8,447 nucleotides of DNA from Muribaculaceae bacterium. GTDB taxonomy: Bacteria > Bacteroidota > Bacteroidia > Bacteroidales > Muribaculaceae. Below, in pieces: positions 1 to 7,185 of the stretch (position 1 is its first letter; every line of letters starts with the position of its first letter). The notes beneath the pieces are model-generated. The model searched no databases. It was not told the origin of the DNA and worked only from the letters and a program-made list of their open reading frames with translations. The translations under genes and the position numbers were made by a program. The stretch spans positions 1 through 8,447 of the forward strand of contig JAKSMA010000098.1 of assembly GCA_024400895.1 (NCBI GenBank), in the 5' to 3' direction.

Positions 1-1042
1 GGCGATAGAATCCGAATGCACCAAGTAGCCAGTTATAGGCTTCGCTTAATGTGGAGCGTGCCACGATGTCCTCCGTCACGGCATGCTCTTTTCGTGCTTG
101 CGTGAGGGTGAAATACGGGTCGGTTGTGAAATCTTGGTCGAGCGTCATGTTGTCGTCAAGATACTGATAACTGGTGATGCTGCTCAACGAAAAGTGTTCA
201 AAATTTCGCTTAACGGTGAGGCCGTCGAGAATGGCCGTGCGGCGATAGAAACAAGTGTCGTTGTAGGCGATTTGATTCTTGCCAATCTGCTCGTAGGCGT
301 AGCCACCTTGCCGGCTTGTGGAAAACGAAAGCATGTTGCTGACAAACAGATTGTTTTGTGGCTTCCATTCGAGTTTTAGACGTGCGCCAGTCTGACGCTC
401 CCAATCAGTCTTCTGATGGTTGTATTCGTTGCGGAATTCTCCGTCAGTGGAGCTGTGGAGAATATTGAGTGAGAGTCCGAAATCACTTGCCAATTTTGCA
501 TAATGGCTTGCTCCCAATTTGTAGGCATTGTGCGAGCCGTATTCAAGCAGAGCTCTTGTGCCCGAATAGCTGAGTGGCGAAAGGGTGTAGATATTCATCA
601 CGCCGGCCATCGTGTTGCGCCCGAACAGGGTGCTTTGTGGGCCGCGAAGCATCTCCACTCTGGATATGTCCATCATGTCGAAATCGTAATTCTCCTTGCA
701 CATGATGGGCACATTGTCCACATTCATGCCGAGTGCGGGTTGGTCGATGCGAGTGCCGAGTCCGCGCACATAAATGGTGGAGGTCATTCGACTGCCATAG
801 TCGGGAATGTAGATGTTGGGCACCATATCGGCCGCACTTTTTGCCCCGGCAATGCCATTGCGCTCAATATCGGTGCGGCGAATTTCGGAGGCAGAAGTGG
901 CAAGGTTGTGGATGTCGGTACCTTGCTTAATGGCTGTGACTGTGACATCCTGCAGACGTAGCGTGTCGGCAGTGGACGAAGCCTGTGCATAGAGTGCCAT
1001 TGTGGCCAATAGTAGTGAAATGAAAAACAAGGATATTTTCAT
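1..1042 (-). CDS. TonB-dependent outer-membrane receptor, N-terminal part (runs off left edge)
   Basis: An open minus-strand frame begins with ATG at 1042-1040 and has no stop through base 2, giving 347 residues without the C-terminus. Residues 1-19 look like a signal peptide (Lys-2, hydrophobic core, Leu-Tyr-Ala before Gln-20). The mature start carries a TonB-box-like stretch (LRLQDVTVTA, 28-37). A plug domain follows at about 44-155: YVRGLGTR at 91-98, VDNVPI at 108-113, and the conserved VEMLRGPQSTLFGRNTMAGV at 129-148. From about 160 the alternating beta-strand pattern is that of the outer-membrane barrel. Such receptors import siderophores, cobalamin, haem or glycans with energy from TonB-ExbBD. 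There is no N-terminal carboxypeptidase-D-like domain and no visible SusD partner, so it resembles a classical metal or cofactor receptor more than a SusC glycan importer; the substrate cannot be told. It is transcribed away from the nuo genes. Family call secure, substrate unknown. Confidence 0.93.
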   Translation of the reverse strand, partial: MKISLFFISLLLATMALYAQASSTADTLRLQDVTVTAIKQGTDIHNLATSASEIRRTDIERNGIAGAKSAADMVPNIYIPDYGSRMTSTIYVRGLGTRIDQPALGMNVDNVPIMCKENYDFDMMDISRVEMLRGPQSTLFGRNTMAGVMNIYTLSPLSYSGTRALLEYGSHNAYKLGASHYAKLASDFGLSLNILHSSTDGEFRNEYNHQKTDWERQTGARLKLEWKPQNNLFVSNMLSFSTSRQGGYAYEQIGKNQIAYNDTCFYRRTAILDGLTVKRNFEHFSLSSITSYQYLDDNMTLDQDFTTDPYFTLTQARKEHAVTEDIVARSTLSEAYNWLLGAFGFYR

Positions 1043-1047
1043 GCCTG

Positions 1048-1079
1048 CAAAATTACTATATTTTTGACAAGTTTGCAAT
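1048..1079 (-). promoter_or_regulatory. Bacteroidota-type promoter for the TonB-dependent receptor
   Basis: On the minus strand TAATTTTG (1055-1048) matches the TAnnTTTG -7 consensus exactly. Twenty bases upstream lies ATTG (1079-1076), three of four matches to the TTTG -33 element. The -7 box ends only five bases before the receptor ATG, so transcription would begin at or within a few bases of the start codon. Consensus match seen directly; activity inferred. Confidence 0.55.
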
Positions 1080-1096
1080 CACTAATTGTAGTGATT
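1077..1096. repeat. Perfect 8-bp inverted repeat, candidate operator overlapping the receptor -33 box
   Basis: AATCACTA (1077-1084) and TAGTGATT (1089-1096) are exact reverse complements separated by ATTG. The left arm overlaps the minus-strand -33 element at 1076-1079, where a bound repressor could block RNA polymerase. Read on the plus strand it is a short hairpin running into a T tract, so it could instead stop plus-strand transcripts antisense to the receptor. It does not look like a Fur box to me. Confidence 0.5.
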
Positions 1097-1110
1097 TTTT
1101 TTTTTTTTTT
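1095..1110. repeat. Homopolymer run of 16 T (16 A on the minus strand)
   Basis: Sixteen T in a row begin inside the right arm of the inverted repeat. On the minus strand this A tract lies just upstream of the receptor's -33 element, where A tracts can act as an UP-like or DNA-bending element. Runs of this length also slip during replication and are miscounted in sequencing, so the exact length is uncertain. Confidence 0.8.
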
Positions 1111-1156
1111 GGAGAGGATTTTTGGCGATGCTCGCGTGCGTGTATTTTAGTGAGAA

Positions 1157-1182
1157 AAAAGCGCCAAATTAGTTGCGCTTTT
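1157..1182. repeat. Inverted repeat AAAAGCGC/GCGCTTTT upstream of the nuo promoter
   Basis: AAAAGCGC (1157-1164) and GCGCTTTT (1175-1182) are exact reverse complements around a 10-base spacer. It ends two bases before the candidate -33 element at 1185. The arms carry A on the left and T on the right, so it could form a weak bidirectional terminator for transcripts from either side, or be a protein-binding site controlling the nuo promoter. Nothing in the sequence decides between these. Confidence 0.45.
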
Positions 1183-1184
1183 CC

Positions 1185-1215
1185 TTCGCCAATCGGCAAA
1201 TTTTTATTACCTTTG
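1185..1215 (+). promoter_or_regulatory. Bacteroidota-type promoter facing nuoA
   Basis: TACCTTTG (1208-1215) matches the TAnnTTTG -7 consensus exactly and is followed by C, as is common in this phylum. TTCG (1185-1188), three of four matches to TTTG, lies 19 bases upstream. Transcription would begin near 1219-1222, giving the first nuo transcript a leader of about 270 bases. It is the best plus-strand promoter I can find before nuoA. Confidence 0.6.
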
Positions 1216-1298
1216 CAGAGCAAAAATAAGGTCATATCGGCATATTTATCACGAAATAAGTGGTAGAGTGCTGGTTATGAATTGTTTGTGTTAATTGA

Positions 1299-1418
1299 AT
1301 GATTACGGAGATGCAACAAAGATTGATTTTATTAAACAGACAGGTTCGAATGATTTTCGCAGATTCAGCGAAAAAGTTCGATGTATTGTATGCTGTTGCA
1401 AAATGTTCTCCAAGTTAG
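1299..1418 (+). CDS. Possible small ORF (39 codons) in the nuo leader
   Basis: ATG at 1299 opens a frame of 39 codons that ends at TAG 1416-1418, directly at the foot of the terminator-like hairpin. A second in-frame ATG lies at codon 5 (1311). The peptide is mixed hydrophobic and basic (QQRLILLNRQVRMIF at 6-20), ends KCSPS, and has no signal peptide or recognised motif. No Shine-Dalgarno sequence is seen, which means little in this phylum. A stop-free run of this length arises fairly often by chance, and part of it also forms the 1346-1381 stem-loop. Its position suggests a leader peptide, but this is a weak call. Confidence 0.22.
   Translation: MITEMQQRLILLNRQVRMIFADSAKKFDVLYAVAKCSPS
1346..1381 (+). 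other. Stem-loop in the nuo leader
   Basis: TTTTCGC (1354-1360) pairs perfectly with GCGAAAA (1368-1374) around a 7-base loop. The helix continues beyond a small internal loop (3 and 2 bases) with TCGAA (1346-1350) against TTCGA (1377-1381). Twelve pairs is more than expected in a random leader. No T run follows, so it is not itself a terminator; it may be an anti-terminator, stability or protein-binding element. Confidence 0.45.
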
Positions 1419-1464
1419 ATGAGTCTGGGCTGCAGATGGTGGCACCGGCTCATTTCTTTTTTTT
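1417..1464 (+). terminator. Rho-independent terminator-like hairpin just upstream of nuoA
   Basis: AGATGAGTC (1417-1425, one G-T pair to T1454 and one T-G pair at 1424/1448) pairs with the complementary stretch 1447-1455. After a one-base bulge GG (1427-1428) pairs with CC (1445-1446), and after a two-base bulge TGC (1431-1433) pairs with GCA (1442-1444), leaving an 8-base loop. C1456 and eight T (1457-1464) follow. It lies 29 bases before the nuoA ATG and can only act on transcripts from the leader promoter. It could therefore end a separate small RNA or attenuate nuo. Confidence 0.5.
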
Positions 1465-1493
1465 GAATATTTAAATTGATACGAATATAAATT

Positions 1494-1862
1494 ATGGTTT
1501 TAATCGGTATTCAAAGTACTACCTTGGCAGTGACAGCCGCAATCACCGGCGTGGTGTTGGTGGCAGCTGCCCTGATTATTGCGTGGCTTATTGCTCCACG
1601 CTCCTACACAAAGAAGAAGGGTGAACCCTACGAGTGCGGTATGCCAACTCGTGGCGATAGTATGGCACAATTCCATGTTGGCTACTATTTGTTTGCCATC
1701 CTTTTCTTGATGTTCGATGTTGAAACCGTGTTCCTTTTCCCATGGGCAACCATCTGCAAGGAACTCGCCGCTTCTGCATTGCTCGCTGTAGGAACATTTC
1801 TCGTGATTTTAGTTTTAGGTCTGGCTTATGCCTGGAAGAAAGGAGCTCTTGAATGGAAATAA
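1494..1862 (+). CDS. nuoA: NADH-quinone oxidoreductase (complex I) subunit A
   Basis: 122 residues, the usual size for NuoA, a small inner-membrane subunit that helps form the quinone chamber and links NuoH to the proton-channel arm. Three membrane segments are visible at about 12-34, 62-84 and 93-114. Between the first two is the diagnostic loop with YECGMP (46-51) and G54-D55. The second segment ends FDVETVFLFPWA with the conserved acidic residues Asp-75 and Glu-77. The ATG at 1494 follows an A/T-rich leader without a Shine-Dalgarno sequence. It is first in the cluster, and its last ten bases overlap nuoB, implying translational coupling. No defect seen. Confidence 0.97.
   Translation: MVLIGIQSTTLAVTAAITGVVLVAAALIIAWLIAPRSYTKKKGEPYECGMPTRGDSMAQFHVGYYLFAILFLMFDVETVFLFPWATICKELAASALLAVGTFLVILVLGLAYAWKKGALEWK
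1840..1845 (+). promoter_or_regulatory. Shine-Dalgarno-like AAGGAG before nuoB
   Basis: AAGGAG lies 7 bases before the nuoB ATG at 1853, inside the nuoA coding sequence. It supports that start and the nuoA-nuoB overlap. Because it also encodes part of a Lys-Lys-Gly stretch of NuoA and this phylum rarely depends on such sites, its use is uncertain. Confidence 0.4.
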
Positions 1863-2530
1863 AAAGCCCAAAAATCAAAAGTATCAAGCACGAAGAATTC
1901 AAGGACAACGAGTATATCGACAGCCTCGTTGCAGAATTGAATGCTGCTGGTGCTAACATTGTAGTAGGTAAGCTCGATCAACTGATGCAATGGGGTCACG
2001 CCAACTCGCTGTGGCCATTCTGCTTCGGTACAAGCTGCTGTGCAATTGAGTTTATGTGTCTGGGTGCTGCCCGTTACGATATGGCACGCTTCGGTTTTGA
2101 AGTGGCTCGTAACTCTCCACGCCAGAGCGACTATATCATGTGTCAAGGAACTATCACCTACCGTATGGCTCCTGCTTTGGTGCGCCTCTATGAACAGATG
2201 GCAGAACCTAAGTATGTGATTGCTTGTGGTGGCTGCACCGTGTCGGGTGGCCCATTCAAGAAGAGCTATTGTGTGGTGAAGGGTGTTGACGAAATCATTC
2301 CTGTGGATGTGTATATGCCAGGATGTCCTCCACGCCCAGAAGCAATGTTCTATGGCTTGATGCAACTTCAACGCAAGATTAAGGCATCGAAATTCTTCGG
2401 TGGTCATAACCGCAAGGAAGCACGTGCAAAATTCTTCGAAGCAAAGGCTGCTGCAGAAAAAGACAGCGCATTGCGTGCCGAACACATGCGTTTGGCTGAA
2501 GAAAGCAAAGCACCAGTGCTTGAGAGATAA
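1853..2530 (+). CDS. nuoB: NADH-quinone oxidoreductase subunit B, N2 iron-sulfur cluster protein
   Basis: 225 residues. NuoB is a peripheral cytoplasmic-side subunit carrying the terminal [4Fe-4S] cluster N2, which passes electrons to quinone. The four expected ligands are present: Cys-62 and Cys-63 in GTSCCAIEF, Cys-128 in ACGGCTVSGG, and Cys-158 in MPGCPPRPEA. The core from about 45 to 178 aligns well with the family from memory. A charged, probably helical Lys/Glu/Ala-rich tail follows at about 180-225. The start ATG overlaps the end of nuoA by ten bases and has a Shine-Dalgarno-like site. The gap to nuoCD is 46 bases. Nothing suggests loss of function. Confidence 0.97.
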   Translation: MEIKSPKIKSIKHEEFKDNEYIDSLVAELNAAGANIVVGKLDQLMQWGHANSLWPFCFGTSCCAIEFMCLGAARYDMARFGFEVARNSPRQSDYIMCQGTITYRMAPALVRLYEQMAEPKYVIACGGCTVSGGPFKKSYCVVKGVDEIIPVDVYMPGCPPRPEAMFYGLMQLQRKIKASKFFGGHNRKEARAKFFEAKAAAEKDSALRAEHMRLAEESKAPVLER

Positions 2531-2576
2531 TTTATTTCGATAACAAGAATTATAAGTATATATATACATTATTTAT

Positions 2577-4226
2577 ATGGCGAATATACAAGAAAAAATC
2601 AGCGCACTTTGCCCATCGGCTACTTTCGATGAAAGCGGCGAATTGCTGCTGGTAAATGTGCCCGATGAAAACTGGCATGCTCTCGCTAAGGCATTGAAGG
2701 AAGAACTTCACTTCGATTTGCTCAATGCTGTGGCTGGTGTGGACTGGAAAGAGTCGTTGGGTTGCATGTATTACTTGACCAATACCGAGACTCAAGAAAT
2801 GATTCACGTGAAAGTGGCTACCACCGACCGTGAAACCCCAAGATTGCATACAGTGAGTGATGTTTGGGCAGTTGCCAACTATCAGGAGCGTGAAGTTTAC
2901 GACTTCTTCGGCATTGAATTCATCAATCACCCTGATATGCGTCGCTTCTTCCTTCGCAACGACTGGGTAGGTTATCCACTGCGTAAGGACTACGATGCAA
3001 ACCCTGAATTAAACCCACTCCGCCTTGAAGCTGAAGAAAACGAAGACGACACTTACGCTCTCGTTGAAGACGAAAAGGGTGAAATCAAGCGTGTGGACAA
3101 GAAAGTGTTTGGCCCAGACGAATATGTAATTAATGTGGGACCTCAACACCCATCAACTCACGGTGTGATGCGCTATCGTGCAGCTATCGACGGTGAAGTT
3201 GTGAAGAAGGTGGATGTGGTTTCTGGTTATATTCACCGCGGTATTGAAAAATTGTGTGAAGACCTCACTTATCCATCAATGCTTCTCTACACAGAGCGTA
3301 TGGACTACATGGGTGCACACATGAACCGCCACGCCACCTGCCTCTGTATTGAAAAGGCACTTGGCATTGAAGTTCCTCACCGTGCCGAAGTTATCCGTAT
3401 GATGATGGACGAATTGATGCGTTTGTCAAGCCACCTCTTGTCGTATGGCTGTTTGACCATGGACCAAGGTGCAACAACCGCATTCTTCTACGGTTTCCGT
3501 GAACGCGAATTGATTTACGATATCTTTGACAAAACTTGCGGCGCACGTATGTCGATGAGCTACGACACAATCGGTGGTGTGGTTCGCGATGTTGACCCAG
3601 AGTTCGTGAACGATGTTCGCAAGGCATGCGATGCTATTGAAAAGGCAATTCCTGAATACCACAAACTCTTCTCTGGTAATGTGATCGCTCTTGGCCGTAT
3701 GAAAGATGTTGGTACTCTTTCACTTGAAGACGCTAAGAACTACGCGATTACTGGTCCTTCAGGCCGTGCTTCTGGTTTCCACTGCGATGTTCGTAAGACT
3801 CAACCATATTCACTTTACAATGAAGTGGAATTCGATGAAGTTGTTTACGAAAACGGCGACAGCTTCGACCGCTATATGGTTCGCATGAAGGAAATGGAGC
3901 AAAGTATCAAGATTTTGCGTCAGTGCTGCGACATGATGGACAAGGAAGGTCACCAAGGCGAATTCTGTGCAAAGGTGCCTAAGATTATCAAGTTGCCTGC
4001 AGGTCACTGGTATCAACAAGTGGAAGCCAGCCGTGGTGCATTCGGTGTCTATCTCGAAAGCGACGGCGAAGGCAAGCCATTCCAGCATCCTTACCGCATA
4101 CACTTCCAGAGCCCATGCTTCAATCTCGTGGGTGTGGTAGACCTCACTTGTAAGGACAACCTTATTGCCGACCTTATCACTATCACAGCATCTCTCGACT
4201 ATGTGATTCCTGATATCGACCGCTAA
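2577..4226 (+). CDS. nuoCD: NADH-quinone oxidoreductase fused subunits C/D
   Basis: 549 residues joining NuoC and NuoD, a fusion common in Bacteroidota and also found in enterobacteria. The NuoC domain (about 1-150) ends with its signature EREVYDFFGIEF (104-115) and the RRFFLRNDWVGYPLRKDY region (122-139). An acidic linker (about 150-180, EENEDD and EDEKGE) leads to NuoD. NuoD begins INVGPQHPSTHG (185-196) with the conserved histidines at the quinone site, and TERMDY (239-244) supplies the expected quinone-binding tyrosine, Tyr-244. The end (EASRGAFGVYLESDG, 483-497, and the final DIDR) is typical. With NuoB it forms the quinone-reducing module on the cytoplasmic side of the membrane. The start follows an A/T-rich gap without a Shine-Dalgarno site. 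Confidence 0.97.
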   Translation: MANIQEKISALCPSATFDESGELLLVNVPDENWHALAKALKEELHFDLLNAVAGVDWKESLGCMYYLTNTETQEMIHVKVATTDRETPRLHTVSDVWAVANYQEREVYDFFGIEFINHPDMRRFFLRNDWVGYPLRKDYDANPELNPLRLEAEENEDDTYALVEDEKGEIKRVDKKVFGPDEYVINVGPQHPSTHGVMRYRAAIDGEVVKKVDVVSGYIHRGIEKLCEDLTYPSMLLYTERMDYMGAHMNRHATCLCIEKALGIEVPHRAEVIRMMMDELMRLSSHLLSYGCLTMDQGATTAFFYGFRERELIYDIFDKTCGARMSMSYDTIGGVVRDVDPEFVNDVRKACDAIEKAIPEYHKLFSGNVIALGRMKDVGTLSLEDAKNYAITGPSGRASGFHCDVRKTQPYSLYNEVEFDEVVYENGDSFDRYMVRMKEMEQSIKILRQCCDMMDKEGHQGEFCAKVPKIIKLPAGHWYQQVEASRGAFGVYLESDGEGKPFQHPYRIHFQSPCFNLVGVVDLTCKDNLIADLITITASLDYVIPDIDR

Positions 4227-4267
4227 TTATTAACTTGAATTAGAAACTCAAAAGATATTTAAAAGAT

Positions 4268-5344
4268 ATGTTTGACTTTGGAATAGTCACCAAGTGGATT
4301 AATGACCTTCTTTTAGGCGTGATGCCTCAATGGTTGGCCACCACTATTGAATGTGCTATCGTGGGTGTGGCTTTGCTGCTGATGTATTCAGTGATTGCAA
4401 TTATCTACATTTTCTACGAACGCAAAGTGTGCGGTTGGATTCAATGCCGCCTTGGCCCTATGCGTGTAGGTCCTTGGGGCTTGCTCCAGGTGTTCGCCGA
4501 TGTGTTTAAAATCCTTACCAAGGAGTTGATTACCCTTTGGGACACCGACCGTTTGCTCTTTATGCTTGCCCCTTATTTTGTGGTGGTAGCATCAATGCTG
4601 ATGTTTGCCTGCCTGCCTTGGGGTAACGGTTTGCAGATGATCGACATGAACATCGGTGTGTTCTTCATCGCTGCAGTTTCTTCAATTGGCGTGCTCGGTA
4701 TTCTCCTTGCAGGTTGGTCAAGTAACAGCAAGTACACCCTTATCGGTGCAATGCGTAGTGGTGCCCAAATGGTGAGCTACGAAATTTCTACCGGTATCGC
4801 AATGATGACCGTTATCTGCCTTGCTGGCACAATGAGCATCTCTGGAATCGTTGAAGCACAAAAGGATGGTTGGTTTATCTTCACTGGCCATATTCCTGCA
4901 ATTATTGCATTCGTGATTTATATCATCGCTGCAAATGCTGAAAACAACCGTGGCCCATTCGACCTTCCTGAAGCTGAGCACGAACTTACCGCTGGTTACC
5001 ACACAGAATACTCTGGTATCCACTTCGGTTTCTTCTACTTGGCTGAATACCTCAACCTCTTTATCGTGAGTGGTATTGCTGCTCTCCTTTTCTTGGGTGG
5101 CTGGATGCCATTGCACATTTCTGGTCTTGACGCATTCAACAATGTAATGGACTACATCCCATCACCAGTATGGTTCTTGGGTAAGGCGTTCTTCATGTCG
5201 TTCGTATTCATGTGGATTCGCTGGTCGTTCCCACGTGTTCGTATCGACCAAATGCTTAAGCTCGAGTGGAAGTATCTCATGCCTCTTGGCTTGTTCAACC
5301 TCGTGCTCATGGCACTCTGCGTGTCATTTGGCTTGCACTTCTAA
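4268..5344 (+). CDS. nuoH: NADH-quinone oxidoreductase subunit H, quinone-channel membrane subunit
   Basis: 358 residues with about eight membrane helices. NuoH anchors the NuoBCD module and forms the quinone tunnel and the first part of the proton path. Seen directly: the first loop YERKVCGWIQCRLGP (50-64) followed by GPWGLLQVFADVFKILTKE (68-86), the central AENNRGPFDLPEAEHEL (224-240) with its acidic cluster, EYSGIHFGFFYLAEY (247-261), and WIRWSFPRVRIDQML (316-330) near the C-terminus. All are family hallmarks, and length is normal. It starts 41 bases after nuoCD. In Bacteroidota nuoI usually comes next; here atpD does, with no trace of nuoI in the gap. No terminator is visible after the stop, so atpD may be cotranscribed. 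Confidence 0.97.
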   Translation: MFDFGIVTKWINDLLLGVMPQWLATTIECAIVGVALLLMYSVIAIIYIFYERKVCGWIQCRLGPMRVGPWGLLQVFADVFKILTKELITLWDTDRLLFMLAPYFVVVASMLMFACLPWGNGLQMIDMNIGVFFIAAVSSIGVLGILLAGWSSNSKYTLIGAMRSGAQMVSYEISTGIAMMTVICLAGTMSISGIVEAQKDGWFIFTGHIPAIIAFVIYIIAANAENNRGPFDLPEAEHELTAGYHTEYSGIHFGFFYLAEYLNLFIVSGIAALLFLGGWMPLHISGLDAFNNVMDYIPSPVWFLGKAFFMSFVFMWIRWSFPRVRIDQMLKLEWKYLMPLGLFNLVLMALCVSFGLHF

Positions 5345-5367
5345 TATTTATATTGACAATAAATTAA

Positions 5368-6903
<1,536 letters not shown>

Positions 6904-6939
6904 TAATCAGATTTTCCATCTAACGAAAATTTATTTTAC

Positions 6940-7176
6940 ATGACACTCAAAATTATATCAGCTGAAAAGATTGAGTTTGAAGGAACCGTTGATTCGGTTA
7001 CTTTGCCAGGTGCTCTTGGCTCTTTCCAAGTGCTCAAGGGTCACGCAGCCCTCATCTCTTCGCTCGTGCCTGGCACAATGACTTATGTGCTTGAAAATGG
7101 CGAAAGCGAAAAGCGCGAAATCGCAGGTGGGGTGGCTGATATCAATAGCAATGTGGTGTCGGTGTGTCTATATTAA
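6940..7176 (+). CDS. atpC: F1 ATP synthase subunit epsilon, short form
   Basis: 78 residues, only the N-terminal beta-sandwich of epsilon (about 139 aa in E. coli). TLKIISAEKIEFEGTVDSVTLPGALGSF and VLKGHAALISSLVPG are the conserved beta-strand and turn segments. The protein ends NVVSVCLY with a normal stop, so the C-terminal two-helix domain that inhibits ATP hydrolysis elsewhere is missing. Short epsilon is usual in Bacteroidales as far as I know, so this looks like a lineage trait, not a truncation. Epsilon connects F1 to the rotating c ring. Only 9 bases separate its stop from the atpB ATG. Confidence 0.93.
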   Translation: MTLKIISAEKIEFEGTVDSVTLPGALGSFQVLKGHAALISSLVPGTMTYVLENGESEKREIAGGVADINSNVVSVCLY

Positions 7177-7185
7177 TATAATGTG

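Larger units (their letters stand above)
1219..1493 (+). promoter_or_regulatory. Long structured 5' leader of the nuo transcript, or a separate small RNA
   Basis: Between the predicted start of transcription and the nuoA ATG lie about 275 bases with no long ORF. They contain a 39-codon small ORF (1299-1418), a 12-bp interrupted stem-loop (1346-1381) and a terminator-like hairpin with a T run (1417-1464). Promoter plus terminator would define an RNA of about 245 bases. Alternatively this is an attenuated leader through which some transcripts pass into nuoA. I recognise no known riboswitch or RNA family. Confidence 0.4.

Noticed and set aside
83..961. Plus-strand ORFs of 98, 65 and 152 codons at 83-379, 733-930 and 503-961
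   Set aside because: They lie antisense to the continuous TonB-dependent receptor frame, mostly in its exact mirror register, and their proteins show no family features.
1461..1492. TTTTG (1461-1465) with TATAAATT before nuoA as a leaderless nuoA promoter
   Set aside because: The would-be -7 box fits the consensus poorly, and the TTTTG is the end of the terminator T run. The promoter at 1185-1215 is much better.
2557..2567. Alternating TATATATA run between nuoB and nuoCD
   Set aside because: A short A/T-rich run in a 46-base gap is ordinary for this phylum, and no promoter or hairpin goes with it.
1826..2569. 247-codon minus-strand ORF opposite nuoB
   Set aside because: NuoB on the plus strand has all its cluster ligands. 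The antisense protein is rich in Cys, His and Phe without any recognisable fold, as expected from mirrored codons.
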